This document shows positions 8,720-18,962 of a stretch of DNA of 64,000 bases, piece by piece. Under the pieces are notes generated by a model. The model had not been told where the DNA came from. It searched no databases and saw nothing but the letters and a program-made list of their open reading frames with translations. Each line of letters begins with the position of its first letter. Position 1 is the first letter of the stretch. A program made the position numbers and the translations under genes. Source of the DNA: Micrococcaceae bacterium Sec5.8 (lineage in GTDB: Bacteria > Actinomycetota > Actinomycetes > Actinomycetales > Micrococcaceae); the NCBI GenBank assembly GCA_039636775.1, contig CP143429.1, forward strand, positions 1,426,001 through 1,490,000, written 5' to 3'.

Positions 8720-8826
8720 CACCACCCCGCACGTCCGCGAACCTGCAGCGGGAAACTGGGCCAGTGGGCCGGAGCCTTCCTCCGCGCGCAACGCCAGATC
8801 CACCAGCACCACCAATGGAGATCCAC

Positions 8827-10485
8827 TTGTCAGATCAGAATGCCCCCGGCACCTCCGCCGAGCCGGCCGGTCAAGGTTCAGCCCCGGGCTTCCGGCCCAC
8901 AGCGGTCGCTGCAGTTCCGTTGGCCACCATCGGGGCGTCGATCGGCGTCGTGGTTCCCGGAGCCTCCGGCTCGGTACCGGTCACCGGGATTTCGCTCAAC
9001 TCCCGCACCGTGCAGCCCGGCGACCTGTACGTCGCACTTCCCGGCGCCAGCCGGCACGGGGCCGACTTTGTCTCCCAGGCTGTGGCGGCCGGAGCCGCCG
9101 CCGTGCTGACGGACGACGCCGGTGCACGCCTGCTGGCCTTCTCGCACGACATGGCCGTCCCCGTGCTGCTGGCCGAGGAGCCCCGCAACCTGGTCGGCGG
9201 GCTGTCCGCCCTGATCTACCGCAGCAGGCCCGTCGATGCAGCGTCGCCGGCTCTTTACGGCGTGACCGGCACCAACGGCAAGACCACCACCACCTACTTC
9301 CTCAACGCCCTGTTGCAGGCCCTCGGCAAGAAGACGGGACTGATCGGCACCATCGAAATCCTGGCCGGCGGCGAGCCGATACCCAGCCTCCTTACGACGC
9401 CGGAGTCCACCGATGTCCACGCCCTCCTGGCGCTGATGCGTGAACGCGGCCTCGACGCCGCTTCGATGGAGGTCTCCTCGCATGCGGTCGCGTTCCACCG
9501 CGTCGACGGCGTCGAGTTCGACGTCGCCGGGTTTACCAACCTGACCCAGGACCACCTGGACCTGCACGGGAGCATGGAGGAGTACTTCCAGACCAAGGCG
9601 CAGCTGTTCACGCCCGGGCGGGCGCGCTCCGCCGTCGTGACGGTCGACGACGACTGGGGCGTCAGGCTCGCCGCGGCCGCGGGTGTCCCGGTCACCACGC
9701 TGGCCACACAGCCCTCCAGCCCATCGCGGGAGACCCCCGCAGCAGCCGACTGGGTGGTGCTTGAGCCGGCCCCGCGCGGACTCGGGACGAACTTCACCCT
9801 CCGGCACCGGGACGGCACGGCCCTGCGCGTCCATACCGGCCTGCCCGGAAGCTTCAACGTCGCCAACGCGGCGCTTGCGACGGTTATGGTGCTCGCCGGC
9901 GGCCAGGATGCCGCCACAGTCCAGTCCGCGCTCGACGCGGCCGACCCCTTCACCGTCGCCGTCCCCGGCCGCATGCAGCTCGTATCGACGGCGCCCGCAG
10001 CAGTGGTTGATTTTGCCCATAACCCGGATGCCCTGGCCCGCGCACTCGAAGCCGTCCGCTCGCCGGTGCCCGGGTCCCGGGTGATCGTCGTCTTCGGCGC
10101 CACGGGACAGCGGGACCAGAGCAAACGGCCCGCCATGGGTGCCATCGCAGCACGCCTGGCCGACACGGTTCTCGTCAGCGACGATGACCCGCACGACGAG
10201 GACGCCGCAGGAATCCGCGCCGACGTCTTGGCCGGGGCGGTGGAGGCCAAAGAACGCGAGGGGCTGGACTGCACCATCCTTGAGGTCTTCCCCCGCGCCG
10301 CAGCCATCCGGAAAGCCGCGGAGATTGCGGGTCCGGCCGACACCATCCTTGTCGCAGGGCGGGGCCACGAAATTTGGCAGGAAGTCAAGGGCGTCAACCT
10401 CGCCCTCGACGACAGGGTGGAGCTCCGCTCCGCCTTGACAGCCCGGGGATTCACCGTTCTCGAAGACCAGCGGATAGAGTCCTAA
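8827..10485 (+). CDS. murE: UDP-MurNAc-tripeptide synthetase (probably L-lysine adding)
   Basis: A 552-residue Mur ligase adding the third residue to UDP-MurNAc-L-Ala-D-Glu in the cytoplasm. TTG 8827 is chosen because GGAG lies 6 bases upstream; ATG 8815 and a GTG at 8764 are in frame alternatives lacking such a site. The P-loop [11 protein letters not shown] is near residue 148, and the Mur middle-domain motif EVSSHA near 215. The specificity motif reads DDDPHDED (about 451-458), where meso-diaminopimelate enzymes have DNPR; this fits L-lysine, as expected for Arthrobacter-type cell walls (inference). An extra N-terminal 40 residues precede the first domain. It is followed 6 bases later by murF. 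Confidence 0.93.
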   Translation: MSDQNAPGTSAEPAGQGSAPGFRPTAVAAVPLATIGASIGVVVPGASGSVPVTGISLNSRTVQPGDLYVALPGASRHGADFVSQAVAAGAAAVLTDDAGARLLAFSHDMAVPVLLAEEPRNLVGGLSALIYRSRPVDAASPALYGVTGTNGKTTTTYFLNALLQALGKKTGLIGTIEILAGGEPIPSLLTTPESTDVHALLALMRERGLDAASMEVSSHAVAFHRVDGVEFDVAGFTNLTQDHLDLHGSMEEYFQTKAQLFTPGRARSAVVTVDDDWGVRLAAAAGVPVTTLATQPSSPSRETPAAADWVVLEPAPRGLGTNFTLRHRDGTALRVHTGLPGSFNVANAALATVMVLAGGQDAATVQSALDAADPFTVAVPGRMQLVSTAPAAVVDFAHNPDALARALEAVRSPVPGSRVIVVFGATGQRDQSKRPAMGAIAARLADTVLVSDDDPHDEDAAGIRADVLAGAVEAKEREGLDCTILEVFPRAAAIRKAAEIAGPADTILVAGRGHEIWQEVKGVNLALDDRVELRSALTARGFTVLEDQRIES

Positions 10486-10491
10486 ACCGAG

Positions 10492-12039
10492 ATGATTGCA
10501 TTTACCGCGGCGGAAATCGCCGACATAACCAACGGCCGGCTGGCCGCCGCACCGGACATTACACCCGGCTCGGTGGTGACCGACTCCCGTGCAGCCTCCC
10601 CGGGGTCCCTCTACGTGGCCAAGCCCGGGGAGAGGGCCGACGGGCACGACTTCGTGGCCGCGGCTTTCGAACGCGGCGCCATGCTGGCACTGGTCGAACA
10701 CGAAGTTGCCGACGGCGCCGGGGGCACCTTTCCCGCCGTCGTGGTCCAGGACTCGGTCCTGGCGATGGGCGCCCTCGCTGCGGAAGCCGTCCGGCGGATC
10801 CGCACCAGCCGCGCCGCCAACGGTGAGCCGCTGACCGTGATCGGCATCACCGGGTCCGCCGGGAAAACCACCACCAAGGACCTGCTGGCCGGGATCCTCG
10901 GCGCGGAGGGCATGACTGTCGCACCGCAGGGTTCCTACAACGGCGAAGTCGGGGTGCCGCTGACCGTTTTCCACGCCGGGCTGGACACCCGGTACCTCGT
11001 GATCGAAATGGGCGCCACAGGAGTGGGCCACATCAGCTACCTCGCCGCGATGGTCCGCCCCGACATTGGAGTGGTTCTCGGCGTCGGCACCGCCCATGCC
11101 GGCGAGTTTGGCGGCGTCGAGAACATCGCCCGGGCCAAGGGCGAGCTCGTCGAAGCCCTTGCGGCCAGCGGCACCGCCGTCCTGAACCTTGACGACGCCC
11201 GTGTCGCTGCAATGGCTGCCCGCACCCGGGCCGGCATCCTTGGCTACACCGCCCAGCCGTCCCACGGCGGCCCGCCCCAACCAGCCGGTGCAGAGCTGGT
11301 CCGCGCCGACAGCGTGGAGCTCACGGCCGGCGGCTGCCCCGAATTTGACATGTTCCTGCCCGGTGACAGCGCAGCGCACCACGTCGCAGCCAAGCTGATC
11401 GGCGCCCACCACACCGCCAATTTGCTGGCAGCGGCAGCGGCAGCGCACGCGGCCGGCGTCCCCGCGGACCGGATCGCCGCCTCCCTCACCGCCCAGACGG
11501 CCGCCAGTCGCTGGCGCATGGAGCGCACCGAGCGGGCCGACGGCGTCACGATCATCAACGACGCGTACAACGCCAACCCGGAGTCCATGCGCGCCGCTCT
11601 CCGCACCCTTGCGGACCTCGGCCGGGGCCGCCGGACGTGGGCTGTGCTCGGAGCGATGCTGGAGCTCGGCCCGGATTCCATCCGGGAGCACATGATCGTC
11701 GGCACGCAGGTGGTCCGGCTGAATATTTCCCGGCTCGTCGTCGTCGGACGCGAGGCCCGGTCGCTCTACGTCTCCGCCGTCAACGAAGGGTCCTGGGGCA
11801 ACGAGTGCGTCTTCGCGGAAACCGCGGAGGAAGCGTACGAGTTGTTGCAGGACGAGCTGCTGCCCGGTGACCTGGTGCTGTTCAAGTCTTCCAACAGCAT
11901 TGGACTGCGTCATTTGGGTGATCGGATAGCATTGCCCCCACAAACCCCCGGAACTACTGCCGGACCCGACACCGGCGCGGCCGGACCTGGTGCCGGCCCC
12001 ACTGCCGGAACCGCCACTGAAGGGAGTGCGCTGCTGTGA
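10492..12039 (+). CDS. murF: UDP-MurNAc-pentapeptide synthetase (D-Ala-D-Ala adding)
   Basis: A 515-residue Mur ligase joining D-Ala-D-Ala to the tripeptide nucleotide. The three domains are in order: N-terminal substrate-binding domain (about 1-100), ATPase domain with P-loop [12 protein letters not shown] (about 119-130), and C-terminal domain with the [15 protein letters not shown] motif (about 356-370). A 35-residue Gly/Pro/Thr/Ala-rich tail follows the conserved end and looks disordered. The start lies 6 bases after murE, and the stop overlaps the GTG of mraY by 4 bases, indicating translational coupling. Confidence 0.95.
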   Translation: MIAFTAAEIADITNGRLAAAPDITPGSVVTDSRAASPGSLYVAKPGERADGHDFVAAAFERGAMLALVEHEVADGAGGTFPAVVVQDSVLAMGALAAEAVRRIRTSRAANGEPLTVIGITGSAGKTTTKDLLAGILGAEGMTVAPQGSYNGEVGVPLTVFHAGLDTRYLVIEMGATGVGHISYLAAMVRPDIGVVLGVGTAHAGEFGGVENIARAKGELVEALAASGTAVLNLDDARVAAMAARTRAGILGYTAQPSHGGPPQPAGAELVRADSVELTAGGCPEFDMFLPGDSAAHHVAAKLIGAHHTANLLAAAAAAHAAGVPADRIAASLTAQTAASRWRMERTERADGVTIINDAYNANPESMRAALRTLADLGRGRRTWAVLGAMLELGPDSIREHMIVGTQVVRLNISRLVVVGREARSLYVSAVNEGSWGNECVFAETAEEAYELLQDELLPGDLVLFKSSNSIGLRHLGDRIALPPQTPGTTAGPDTGAAGPGAGPTAGTATEGSALL

Positions 12040-13145
12040 TTGCACTGCTGATGGGCGCCGGACTGGCCCTGTTGTTCGCCTTCCTGGGCACCCCGCTCTT
12101 TATTCGCTACCTGGTCCGGAAGAGCTACGGGCAATTCATCCGGGATGACGGCCCCACCTCGCACCACACCAAGCGCGGCACCCCCACCATGGGCGGCACC
12201 GTCGTGGTTCTCGCGGTCCTGGCCAGCTACGGCATCACCCACTTCGTCATGTGGCTGATCAACCCTGACTCGCCAGGCCCCTCAGCGTCGGCCCTCCTGT
12301 TGCTGTTCCTGATGGTCGGCATGGGCCTGGTGGGATTCCTGGACGATTTCATCAAGATCTCCAAGCAGCGAAGCCTGGGCCTGAATGCCAAAGCCAAGCT
12401 CCTCCTGCAGGCTGCCGTGGGCATCATCTTCGCGGTGCTTGCCCTGCAGTTCCCGGACGAAAACGACCTCACCCCCGCGTCCTACCAGATCTCCCTGGTC
12501 CGCGACATCCCCTGGCTGAACCTGGCCTTCGCCGGCACTGTGGTCGGCGCCATCCTCTTCGTCTTGTGGTCAAACCTGATCATCACGGCCGCCACGAACG
12601 GCGTGAACCTCACTGACGGCCTCGACGGACTCGCTGCCGGTGCGTCCGTTATGGTCTTCGGCGCGTACACGCTGATGGGAATCTGGCAGAGCAACCAGGC
12701 CTGCGGCTCACCCAGGCAGGCCGGCGCCGGCTGCTACAGCGTCCGGGACCCGCTGGACCTTGCCCTGCTTGCCGCCATCCTCAGCGCGGCCTTGGTCGGC
12801 TTCCTGTGGTGGAACACCTCACCGGCCAAGATCTTCATGGGGGACACCGGGTCGTTGGCCATTGGCGGCGCCGTCGCCGGTTTCGCCATCCTGTCCCGGA
12901 CCGAGCTCTTGCTGGCCTTCATCGGTGGCCTCTTCGTCCTGATCACCCTCTCGGTGATTATCCAGGTGGGCTACTTCAAAATCACCAAGGGCAAACGGTT
13001 CTTCAAAATGGCCCCGCTCCAGCACCACTTCGAACTCAAGGGCTGGGCCGAGGTCACCGTCGTCGTCCGGTTCTGGATCCTCTGCGGACTCTTCGTCGCC
13101 GCCGGGCTGGGCGTCTTCTACGCCGAATGGGTGGTACTCCTGTGA
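12036..13145 (+). CDS. mraY: phospho-MurNAc-pentapeptide transferase
   Basis: A 369-residue, about ten-pass membrane enzyme that transfers phospho-MurNAc-pentapeptide to undecaprenyl phosphate, giving lipid I. Family signatures are intact: [14 protein letters not shown] (about 46-59), [31 protein letters not shown] and [10 protein letters not shown] near the C-terminus. Both junctions, with murF and murD, are 4-base GTGA overlaps. About 20 extra residues with two cysteines ([17 protein letters not shown]) occur in an external loop; this is common in actinobacteria. Confidence 0.96.
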   Translation: MIALLMGAGLALLFAFLGTPLFIRYLVRKSYGQFIRDDGPTSHHTKRGTPTMGGTVVVLAVLASYGITHFVMWLINPDSPGPSASALLLLFLMVGMGLVGFLDDFIKISKQRSLGLNAKAKLLLQAAVGIIFAVLALQFPDENDLTPASYQISLVRDIPWLNLAFAGTVVGAILFVLWSNLIITAATNGVNLTDGLDGLAAGASVMVFGAYTLMGIWQSNQACGSPRQAGAGCYSVRDPLDLALLAAILSAALVGFLWWNTSPAKIFMGDTGSLAIGGAVAGFAILSRTELLLAFIGGLFVLITLSVIIQVGYFKITKGKRFFKMAPLQHHFELKGWAEVTVVVRFWILCGLFVAAGLGVFYAEWVVLL

Positions 13146-14728
13146 GCGGTCCGATTCCTGAACCCCTGACCACCTCAGCCCGGGTCGAGAACCTGACCAG
13201 CTGGGACTCCGGCTGGGCCGGACTCCGGGTGGTCGTCACCGGCATCGGGATCTCCGGTTTCGCTGCCGCGGACACGCTGATCGAACTTGGTGCCCGGGTG
13301 GTGGTGGTGGATGCCGCCACCGGTGCCAAGGCGCACGCCCAGGCGGACACCCTGCGGATCGTCGGCGCTGTCGATGTCCTGCTGGGTGAGGACGCTGTGG
13401 ATACCGTGCCCAAAATCGACGGTGCGCTGCCGGACCTGGTCGTTACGTCACCGGGCTGGCGGCCTGACCAGGCCCTGCTCGCTGCCGCCGCCCGGGCGCA
13501 CATCCCGGTCTGGGGCGACGTCGAACTTGCTTGGCGGCTGCGGAAACGCCAGGGACGCAAAACCGCCGACTGGCTCACCATCACCGGCACCAATGGCAAG
13601 ACCACCACCGTTGGTCTGACCGAGTCGATGCTGCAGGCGGCAGGACTGAAAGCCATCGCCGTAGGCAATGTGGGCACGCCAATCCTGGACGCCCTGCGCG
13701 ATCCGGTGGACTACGACGTCTTCGCCGTTGAACTCTCCAGCTTCCAGCTGCACTGGAGCCACTCGGTTTCGCCGGTGGCAAGCGTCTGCCTGAATGTCGC
13801 CGAGGACCACGTCGACTGGCACGGCTCCTACGCCTCCTACCTGGCGGACAAGGCCAAGGTTTACGAACACACCCAAAAGGCCTGCATCTACAACGCCGAG
13901 CAGATCGAAACCGAACGCATGGTGGAGGACGCCGACGTCGTCGACGGCTGCCGTGCCGTGGCGTTCACCACGCTCACACCGGCGGTAAGTATGCTCGGCG
14001 TCGTCGAAGGACTGCTGGTGGACCGCGCTTTCATCGCCGAGCGCAAGGACAGCGCCGCCGAACTTGCCTCCGTTTCCGACCTCGGCGCCGTCGCTCCGCG
14101 CCACATGGTGGCCAACGCCCTCGCCGCCGCAGCCCTGGTGCGCGCGTACGGCGTCGAGCCGGCCGCCGTCCGCAAGGGACTGCTGGACTACCTGCCGGGG
14201 GACCACCGGATCCAGCCGGTCGCCCGCCACAACGGCGTTCTGTGGGTCAATGACTCGAAGGCCACCAATCCGCATGCCGCGGCTGCAGCGCTGTCCGCGT
14301 TTACCAACGTTGTCTGGATCGCCGGAGGGCTGTCCAAAGGTGTCAATTACGGGCCGCTGATCCAGGAAAATGCCGGCCGGCTTAAGGCTGTGGTCCTGAT
14401 CGGCGCGGACTCCGGGGATCTCCGCTCCGCTCTGCAGCGACACGCGCCGGATGTCCCCGTGATCGGAGCGGGGAAGGGCGAAACTGAAGTGGTGCAGACT
14501 GCCGGAACGGCCGACGCCGTAGCAGCGCCCCCGCCGATTCCCGGTGCGACTGTGATGGCCCAGGCCGTTGCGTTGGCAGCGCAGTTGGCTGCCTCCGGTG
14601 ACACTGTGCTTTTGGCCCCGGCGGCTGCATCCATGGATCAGTTCTCTTCCTACGCTCACCGTGGCGACGCCTTCATCGAAGCTGTCCGCGAGCTCGTGGA
14701 AGGGCAGGCTCAGACCACCGAGGAGTAA
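13142..14728 (+). CDS. murD: UDP-MurNAc-L-alanine:D-glutamate ligase
   Basis: A 528-residue Mur ligase. GTG 13142 overlapping the mraY stop is the start that gives family length; the open frame runs much further upstream but there it only shadows mraY. A Rossmann-like N-terminal domain ([20 protein letters not shown], about 23-42) is followed by the ATPase P-loop [14 protein letters not shown] (about 150-163), the domain motif [12 protein letters not shown], and the C-terminal domain with [13 protein letters not shown] (about 370-382). The length is about 70 above the Escherichia coli enzyme, as in other actinobacteria. Confidence 0.95.
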   Translation: MSGPIPEPLTTSARVENLTSWDSGWAGLRVVVTGIGISGFAAADTLIELGARVVVVDAATGAKAHAQADTLRIVGAVDVLLGEDAVDTVPKIDGALPDLVVTSPGWRPDQALLAAAARAHIPVWGDVELAWRLRKRQGRKTADWLTITGTNGKTTTVGLTESMLQAAGLKAIAVGNVGTPILDALRDPVDYDVFAVELSSFQLHWSHSVSPVASVCLNVAEDHVDWHGSYASYLADKAKVYEHTQKACIYNAEQIETERMVEDADVVDGCRAVAFTTLTPAVSMLGVVEGLLVDRAFIAERKDSAAELASVSDLGAVAPRHMVANALAAAALVRAYGVEPAAVRKGLLDYLPGDHRIQPVARHNGVLWVNDSKATNPHAAAAALSAFTNVVWIAGGLSKGVNYGPLIQENAGRLKAVVLIGADSGDLRSALQRHAPDVPVIGAGKGETEVVQTAGTADAVAAPPPIPGATVMAQAVALAAQLAASGDTVLLAPAAASMDQFSSYAHRGDAFIEAVRELVEGQAQTTEE

Positions 14729-14730
14729 CA

Positions 14731-16302
14731 ATGGTCAGCACGCCCACACGTACCCCCGCGGCCGCATCGGCCGCCCAACAGCGACCCGTGGCCAAGGCGC
14801 CGCTCGGGCGGCCGCGCACCAGCCTGCAATCGGCCGGTCGCAGCATCCGGGGCTGGTACCGAGGTTTTTGGTCCGCCCTGGAAGGTTCCGGAAAGTCGCG
14901 CAACGGCTCCACCTACTACCTGATCCTGGGATCCACCTTGGCGCTCACGGCGATCGGCATCCTCATGGTGCTCTCCGCCTCCAGTGTTGAGGCGATCGCG
15001 GCAGGGGAGTCGCCTTACTCGGCTGCCCTGAAGCAGGGATTGTTCGCCGGAATCGGTCTCTTTGCCATGTTCCTGCTCTCACGGGTGAACGTGGTCTGGC
15101 TCAAGCGCGGGGCCTGGATCGCCATCGTCGTGGCGTTCGTGCTGCTCGGGCTGGTACTGCTTGTGGGCCGCAGCGCCCTCGGCAACCAGAACTGGATCGA
15201 CGTCGGCCCCTTCACATTCCAGCCCTCCGAGGCAGCCAAACTTGCGCTGGCCTTGTGGATGGCGACTGTTCTGGAGCGTAAAGCAAACTTGCTGTCGCAG
15301 GCGAAGCACGCGCTGGTGCCGGTCGTCCTCCCTGGCGCCGCCGGAGTGATCGGGCTTATTCTCATGGGCAATGACCTCGGCACCGCCATGATCGTCATGA
15401 TGATCACCGCGGCCGCCCTGTTCTTCGCCGGCGTTCGGCTCTACCTCTTCGGACTCGCCGGCGTCGTCCTCGCCGCCGGTACCGTGGTGCTGGCCATCAC
15501 CAGCCCCAACCGCATCTGCCGAATCCTGTCCTGGACCGGACAGACCTGCGCTGACGGCTCCGACGTAAACTACCAGTCCACCAACGGCCTGTACGGACTA
15601 GCCTCCGGCGGCTGGTTCGGCGTGGGCCTGGGCCAGAGCAGGCAGAAGTACAGCTGGATTCCCGAAGCCCACAACGACTTCATCTTCGCCATCATCGGCG
15701 AAGAACTCGGGCTCGTCGGAACCCTCGTGGTGCTCGTCCTTTTCGCCATCCTCGGCACCGCAATCTACCGCGTCGTGGTGGCCCAGAAAGACATGTTCCA
15801 CCGTGTCCTGGCCGGTACCATCATGGTCTGGCTCCTCGGTCAGGCGACCGTCAATATGGCGGTGGTCACCGGTTTGGCCCCCGTGGTGGGAATTCCGCTG
15901 CCGTTTATTTCCTACGGCGGCTCGGCGCTGCTCATGTCCTTGTGCGCGATCGGCGTGGTCCTGTCCCTCGCCCGGGCCCAAATGGATCCCGGGCTCCAGC
16001 CGGACCGCCTGTTCAGGTTCGGGCCAGCCGGGCTGGCAACATCTTTGCGGAAGCGGACCGCGGCCCGGAGTGCAGCCCACGGCGTCGCCCGGACCACGGA
16101 ACGTAGCGCGCCCCCAAGAACGGCCGGAGGCACTGCCCGGGATGCGGCCCCGAAAGCGGCCCCGAACGCCAGCCGGGGCGCCGCCCGGGATGCGGCCCCG
16201 AAGGCGGCCCCGGCGACCACCACACCCGGCAACCGCTCGGCCTCACCGGGGGCCGGCACCCGAAGGCCAGCCCCCGCCAACCCCGCACGAAAGCGTAAAT
16301 AG
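14731..16302 (+). CDS. ftsW: SEDS peptidoglycan glycosyltransferase FtsW
   Basis: A 523-residue SEDS family polymerase of lipid II, partner of FtsI. A roughly 60-residue basic cytoplasmic N-terminus is followed by ten membrane segments (about 70-415) with conserved motifs FQPSEAAKLALALWMA, GGWFGVGLGQSRQKY, IPEAHNDFIFAIIGEELG and GIPLPFISYGGSALL. The last 100 residues form a cytoplasmic Ala/Arg/Pro-rich tail with an internal 48-bp DNA repeat. It begins 2 bases after murD. Confidence 0.94.
   Translation: MVSTPTRTPAAASAAQQRPVAKAPLGRPRTSLQSAGRSIRGWYRGFWSALEGSGKSRNGSTYYLILGSTLALTAIGILMVLSASSVEAIAAGESPYSAALKQGLFAGIGLFAMFLLSRVNVVWLKRGAWIAIVVAFVLLGLVLLVGRSALGNQNWIDVGPFTFQPSEAAKLALALWMATVLERKANLLSQAKHALVPVVLPGAAGVIGLILMGNDLGTAMIVMMITAAALFFAGVRLYLFGLAGVVLAAGTVVLAITSPNRICRILSWTGQTCADGSDVNYQSTNGLYGLASGGWFGVGLGQSRQKYSWIPEAHNDFIFAIIGEELGLVGTLVVLVLFAILGTAIYRVVVAQKDMFHRVLAGTIMVWLLGQATVNMAVVTGLAPVVGIPLPFISYGGSALLMSLCAIGVVLSLARAQMDPGLQPDRLFRFGPAGLATSLRKRTAARSAAHGVARTTERSAPPRTAGGTARDAAPKAAPNASRGAARDAAPKAAPATTTPGNRSASPGAGTRRPAPANPARKRK
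16135..16212 (+). repeat. direct repeat in the ftsW tail
   Basis: A 30-base segment at 16135-16164 recurs at 16183-16212 with one difference, a 48-bp period. It encodes a repeated ARDAAPKAAP unit in the basic cytoplasmic tail of FtsW. Confidence 0.85.
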
Positions 16303-16308
16303 GTTTCC

Positions 16309-17466
16309 ATGAATACCGAGTCGTCACTGTCCGTCGTCCTTGCCGGCGGCGGAACTGCCGGGCACATCAGCCCCCTCCTGGCCATCGCCGGCGCCCTCCG
16401 GGAAGTCCGCCCCGACGTCCGGCTCCTGGCCGTGGGCTCCCCGGGCGGGATGGAAGCCCGCCTGGTCCCGGCCGCCGGGCTGGACCTCGCCACGGTCAAC
16501 CGGGTGCCCTTCCCGCGCCGGCCCTCCCCGGACATGCTGCGGTTGCCCGGCCGGCTCGCCGGCGCCGTGAAACAGGCCGGCGCCATCCTCGATAAGGCAG
16601 AGGCTGACGTACTGGTCGGAGTTGGGGGCTACGTCTGCACCCCCATGTACGTCGCGGCCTGGCGCCGCAAGATTCCCATTGTCATCCACGAGGCGAACAC
16701 CCGCCCGGGGCTGGCAAACCGTGTGGGCGCCCGGCTCGGCGGCCACGTTGCGGTGGCGTTCGCAGCAACAAAACTGGGCGCCGCCCGCCACGTCGGCATG
16801 CCGATGCGCAAAGAAATCTCCGGCCTTGACCGGACAGCGGCCCGGACAGCGGCCCGGGAAGCCCTTGGCCTCGACCCGGACCGCCCGGCCCTGATCGTCA
16901 CCGGCGGCTCGTCGGGAGCTCAGAGCATCAACCGCACTATTGCGGCGTCTGTGCACGTCCTCGCCGAGGCGGGCATCCAGACCCTGCATATCACCGGCCG
17001 CGGCAAGGCAGTGCACGACGCCGGCGGCAAGCTCCTGACGGCCCCCGGTTACGTCCAGCGCGACTACGTCGACGGCATGGAAGCCGTGTACGCCGCAGCC
17101 GATGTCCTGCTGGCACGCTCGGGCGCAGCCACAGTCTGCGAGGTCGCCGCCGTCGGCCTGCCCGCGGTCTTCGTGCCGCTGCCGATCGGCAATGGCGAGC
17201 AGGCGCTCAATGCCGCGGGCCTCGTCGAGGCAGGCGGCGCCCTGCTGGTGCCGGACAGTACACTGTCCCCCGACTGGATCAGCGGCCATCTCATCCCCTT
17301 GCTGCAGGACCCCGACCGGCTCGCACGCATGGCGGCCAGCGCCGAAAAACTCGGCATCCGGGACGCCGACCGGCGGATGGCAGATCTTGTCCTGGACGCC
17401 GCTGCTGCCGCAGGCGCAGGCTCGCCGGCGGCAAAGTCCTCCAAGCACCACAGCAGGAAGCGGTAA
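16309..17466 (+). CDS. murG: UDP-GlcNAc:lipid I N-acetylglucosaminyltransferase
   Basis: A 385-residue GT28 enzyme that converts lipid I to lipid II on the inner membrane face. The N-terminal glycine-rich loop [17 protein letters not shown] (about 11-27) binds lipid substrate, and the second loop [15 protein letters not shown] (about 198-212) and the C-terminal [17 protein letters not shown] region bind UDP-GlcNAc. An Arg/Ala repeat ([10 protein letters not shown], about 177-186) sits in the domain linker. A basic tail ends the protein. It lies 6 bases after ftsW and 5 before murC. Confidence 0.95.
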   Translation: MNTESSLSVVLAGGGTAGHISPLLAIAGALREVRPDVRLLAVGSPGGMEARLVPAAGLDLATVNRVPFPRRPSPDMLRLPGRLAGAVKQAGAILDKAEADVLVGVGGYVCTPMYVAAWRRKIPIVIHEANTRPGLANRVGARLGGHVAVAFAATKLGAARHVGMPMRKEISGLDRTAARTAAREALGLDPDRPALIVTGGSSGAQSINRTIAASVHVLAEAGIQTLHITGRGKAVHDAGGKLLTAPGYVQRDYVDGMEAVYAAADVLLARSGAATVCEVAAVGLPAVFVPLPIGNGEQALNAAGLVEAGGALLVPDSTLSPDWISGHLIPLLQDPDRLARMAASAEKLGIRDADRRMADLVLDAAAAAGAGSPAAKSSKHHSRKR

Positions 17467-17471
17467 CGGAA

Positions 17472-18962
17472 ATGACCCAGCCCGACCACCACACCGAATC
17501 CCTGACCACCCGCACCGGTGAGTCACTGGGCCGCGTCCACTTCATCGGCATCGGGGGAGTCGGAATGTCCGCCGTGGCCCGCGTCCTGGTGGCCCGTGGC
17601 CTGCCGGTCAGCGGCTCGGATGCCAAGGATTTACCGGTCATGGCCGACCTCGCCGCAGCGGGGGCCAGGATCTGCGTCGGCTACGACGCCGTGAACCTCG
17701 GTGACGCACAAAGTGTCGTCGCCGGCTCGGCCATCCGTGCGGATAATCCCGAGGTGGCCGCCGCCCACAGCGCCGGACTCCCGGTGCTGCACCGCTCCGA
17801 GGCGCTGGCAGCCGCCATGGCTGCGGACACCGCCGTCACCGTCGCGGGCACCCACGGCAAGTCCACCACGACGTCAATGATTACCGTCCTCCTGCAGGGC
17901 GCCGGCCTGGACCCGTCCTTCGCCATCGGCGCAAACGTCCCGGCGCTGGGGGTCAACGCCGCGAGCGGCACCACCCCGATCTTCGTCGCCGAAGCCGACG
18001 AGTCCGACGGCTCCTTCCTGAACTACCGTCCGCAGATCGCCGTCGTGACCAACGTTGAACCGGATCACCTTGACTACTACGGGACGGCCGAGGCCGTCTA
18101 CGCCTCTTTCGACCGCTTCACGGCCCTGCTCCCGGCCGACGGGGTGCTGGTGGCCTGCGCGGACGACGCCGGAGCCAGCGCACTCGCCCGGCGGACTCTG
18201 GAGCGGGGCAACACCCGGGTGGTGCTCTACGGCACCGGCGCTGACGCCGATCTCGTCCTGCACGACGGCGGCCCGGGGGGCGTCTTCATCCGCACGCCCG
18301 AGGGACGCTTCCCGCTCGAGCTGCACGTCCCCGGACGCCATAACGCCCTCAACGCGGCGGCGGCCTTCGCCGTCGCCCTGGAACTCGGCGTGGATCCCGG
18401 CGTTGCCGCCGGTGCGCTGGCCCACTTCACGGGCGCGTCCCGGCGCTTTGAATATAAGGGCGAAGGCAGCGGTGTCCGGGTCTACGACGACTACGCCCAC
18501 CACCCCACCGAAGTGCGGGCCGCCCTGGCCGCAGCGCGGTCGGTGGCCGGGGGCCATAAGCTGCATGTCCTCTTCCAGCCGCACCTGTTTTCCCGGACCC
18601 GGGAATTCGCAGCAGAATTCGCCGACGCCCTCAACGCCGCCGACTCCGCCCTCGTCCTGGATATCTATCCGGCCCGTGAGGATCCGATTCCGGGCGTAAC
18701 CAGCCAACTGATCGCCGCGCACCTTGGTGCCGGCGGACGCCTCGTGGGCCCGGGGATTGAGGCTGTGCAGTCCGTCGTGTCCGCCGCAGCCCCGGGTGAC
18801 ATAGTGCTCACGGTCGGCGCAGGTGATGTCACGGCCTACGGGCCGCTGATTGTCGCAGCCCTGAACGCCGCCGCCCCGAACGGCGCAGCCCTGAATGGCG
18901 CAGCCCTGAATGGCGCAGACCTGAATGGCGCAGCCCTGAACGGCGGCGCTCCCGATGCCTAG
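17472..18962 (+). CDS. murC: UDP-MurNAc:L-alanine ligase
   Basis: A 496-residue Mur ligase that starts the stem peptide. It shows the N-terminal dinucleotide-like loop HFIGIGGVGMSAVARVL (about 24-40), P-loop GTHGKSTTTSMI (about 127-138), EADESDGSFL, and the C-terminal motif YDDYAHHPTEVRAAL (about 338-352). After the conserved end (VGAGDVTAYGPLIVAAL) there is a 35-residue tail built from A-A/D-L-N-G units that resembles pentapeptide repeats, encoded by 15-bp tandem repeats. The gene overlaps ftsQ by 8 bases. Confidence 0.94.
   Translation: MTQPDHHTESLTTRTGESLGRVHFIGIGGVGMSAVARVLVARGLPVSGSDAKDLPVMADLAAAGARICVGYDAVNLGDAQSVVAGSAIRADNPEVAAAHSAGLPVLHRSEALAAAMAADTAVTVAGTHGKSTTTSMITVLLQGAGLDPSFAIGANVPALGVNAASGTTPIFVAEADESDGSFLNYRPQIAVVTNVEPDHLDYYGTAEAVYASFDRFTALLPADGVLVACADDAGASALARRTLERGNTRVVLYGTGADADLVLHDGGPGGVFIRTPEGRFPLELHVPGRHNALNAAAAFAVALELGVDPGVAAGALAHFTGASRRFEYKGEGSGVRVYDDYAHHPTEVRAALAAARSVAGGHKLHVLFQPHLFSRTREFAAEFADALNAADSALVLDIYPAREDPIPGVTSQLIAAHLGAGGRLVGPGIEAVQSVVSAAAPGDIVLTVGAGDVTAYGPLIVAALNAAAPNGAALNGAALNGADLNGAALNGGAPDA
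18856..18945 (+). repeat. 15-bp tandem repeat in the murC tail
   Basis: Six 15-base units run from 18856 to 18945; the four at 18886-18945 differ from each other by only one or two bases. They encode a run of Ala-Ala/Asp-Leu-Asn-Gly, matching the A(D/N)LXX pentapeptide-repeat pattern. Confidence 0.85.

Noticed and set aside
8878-12045. A 1055-codon open frame on the minus strand
   Set aside because: It lies antisense to murE and murF, which have full family motifs; long antisense frames are expected at this GC content because stop codons are rare.
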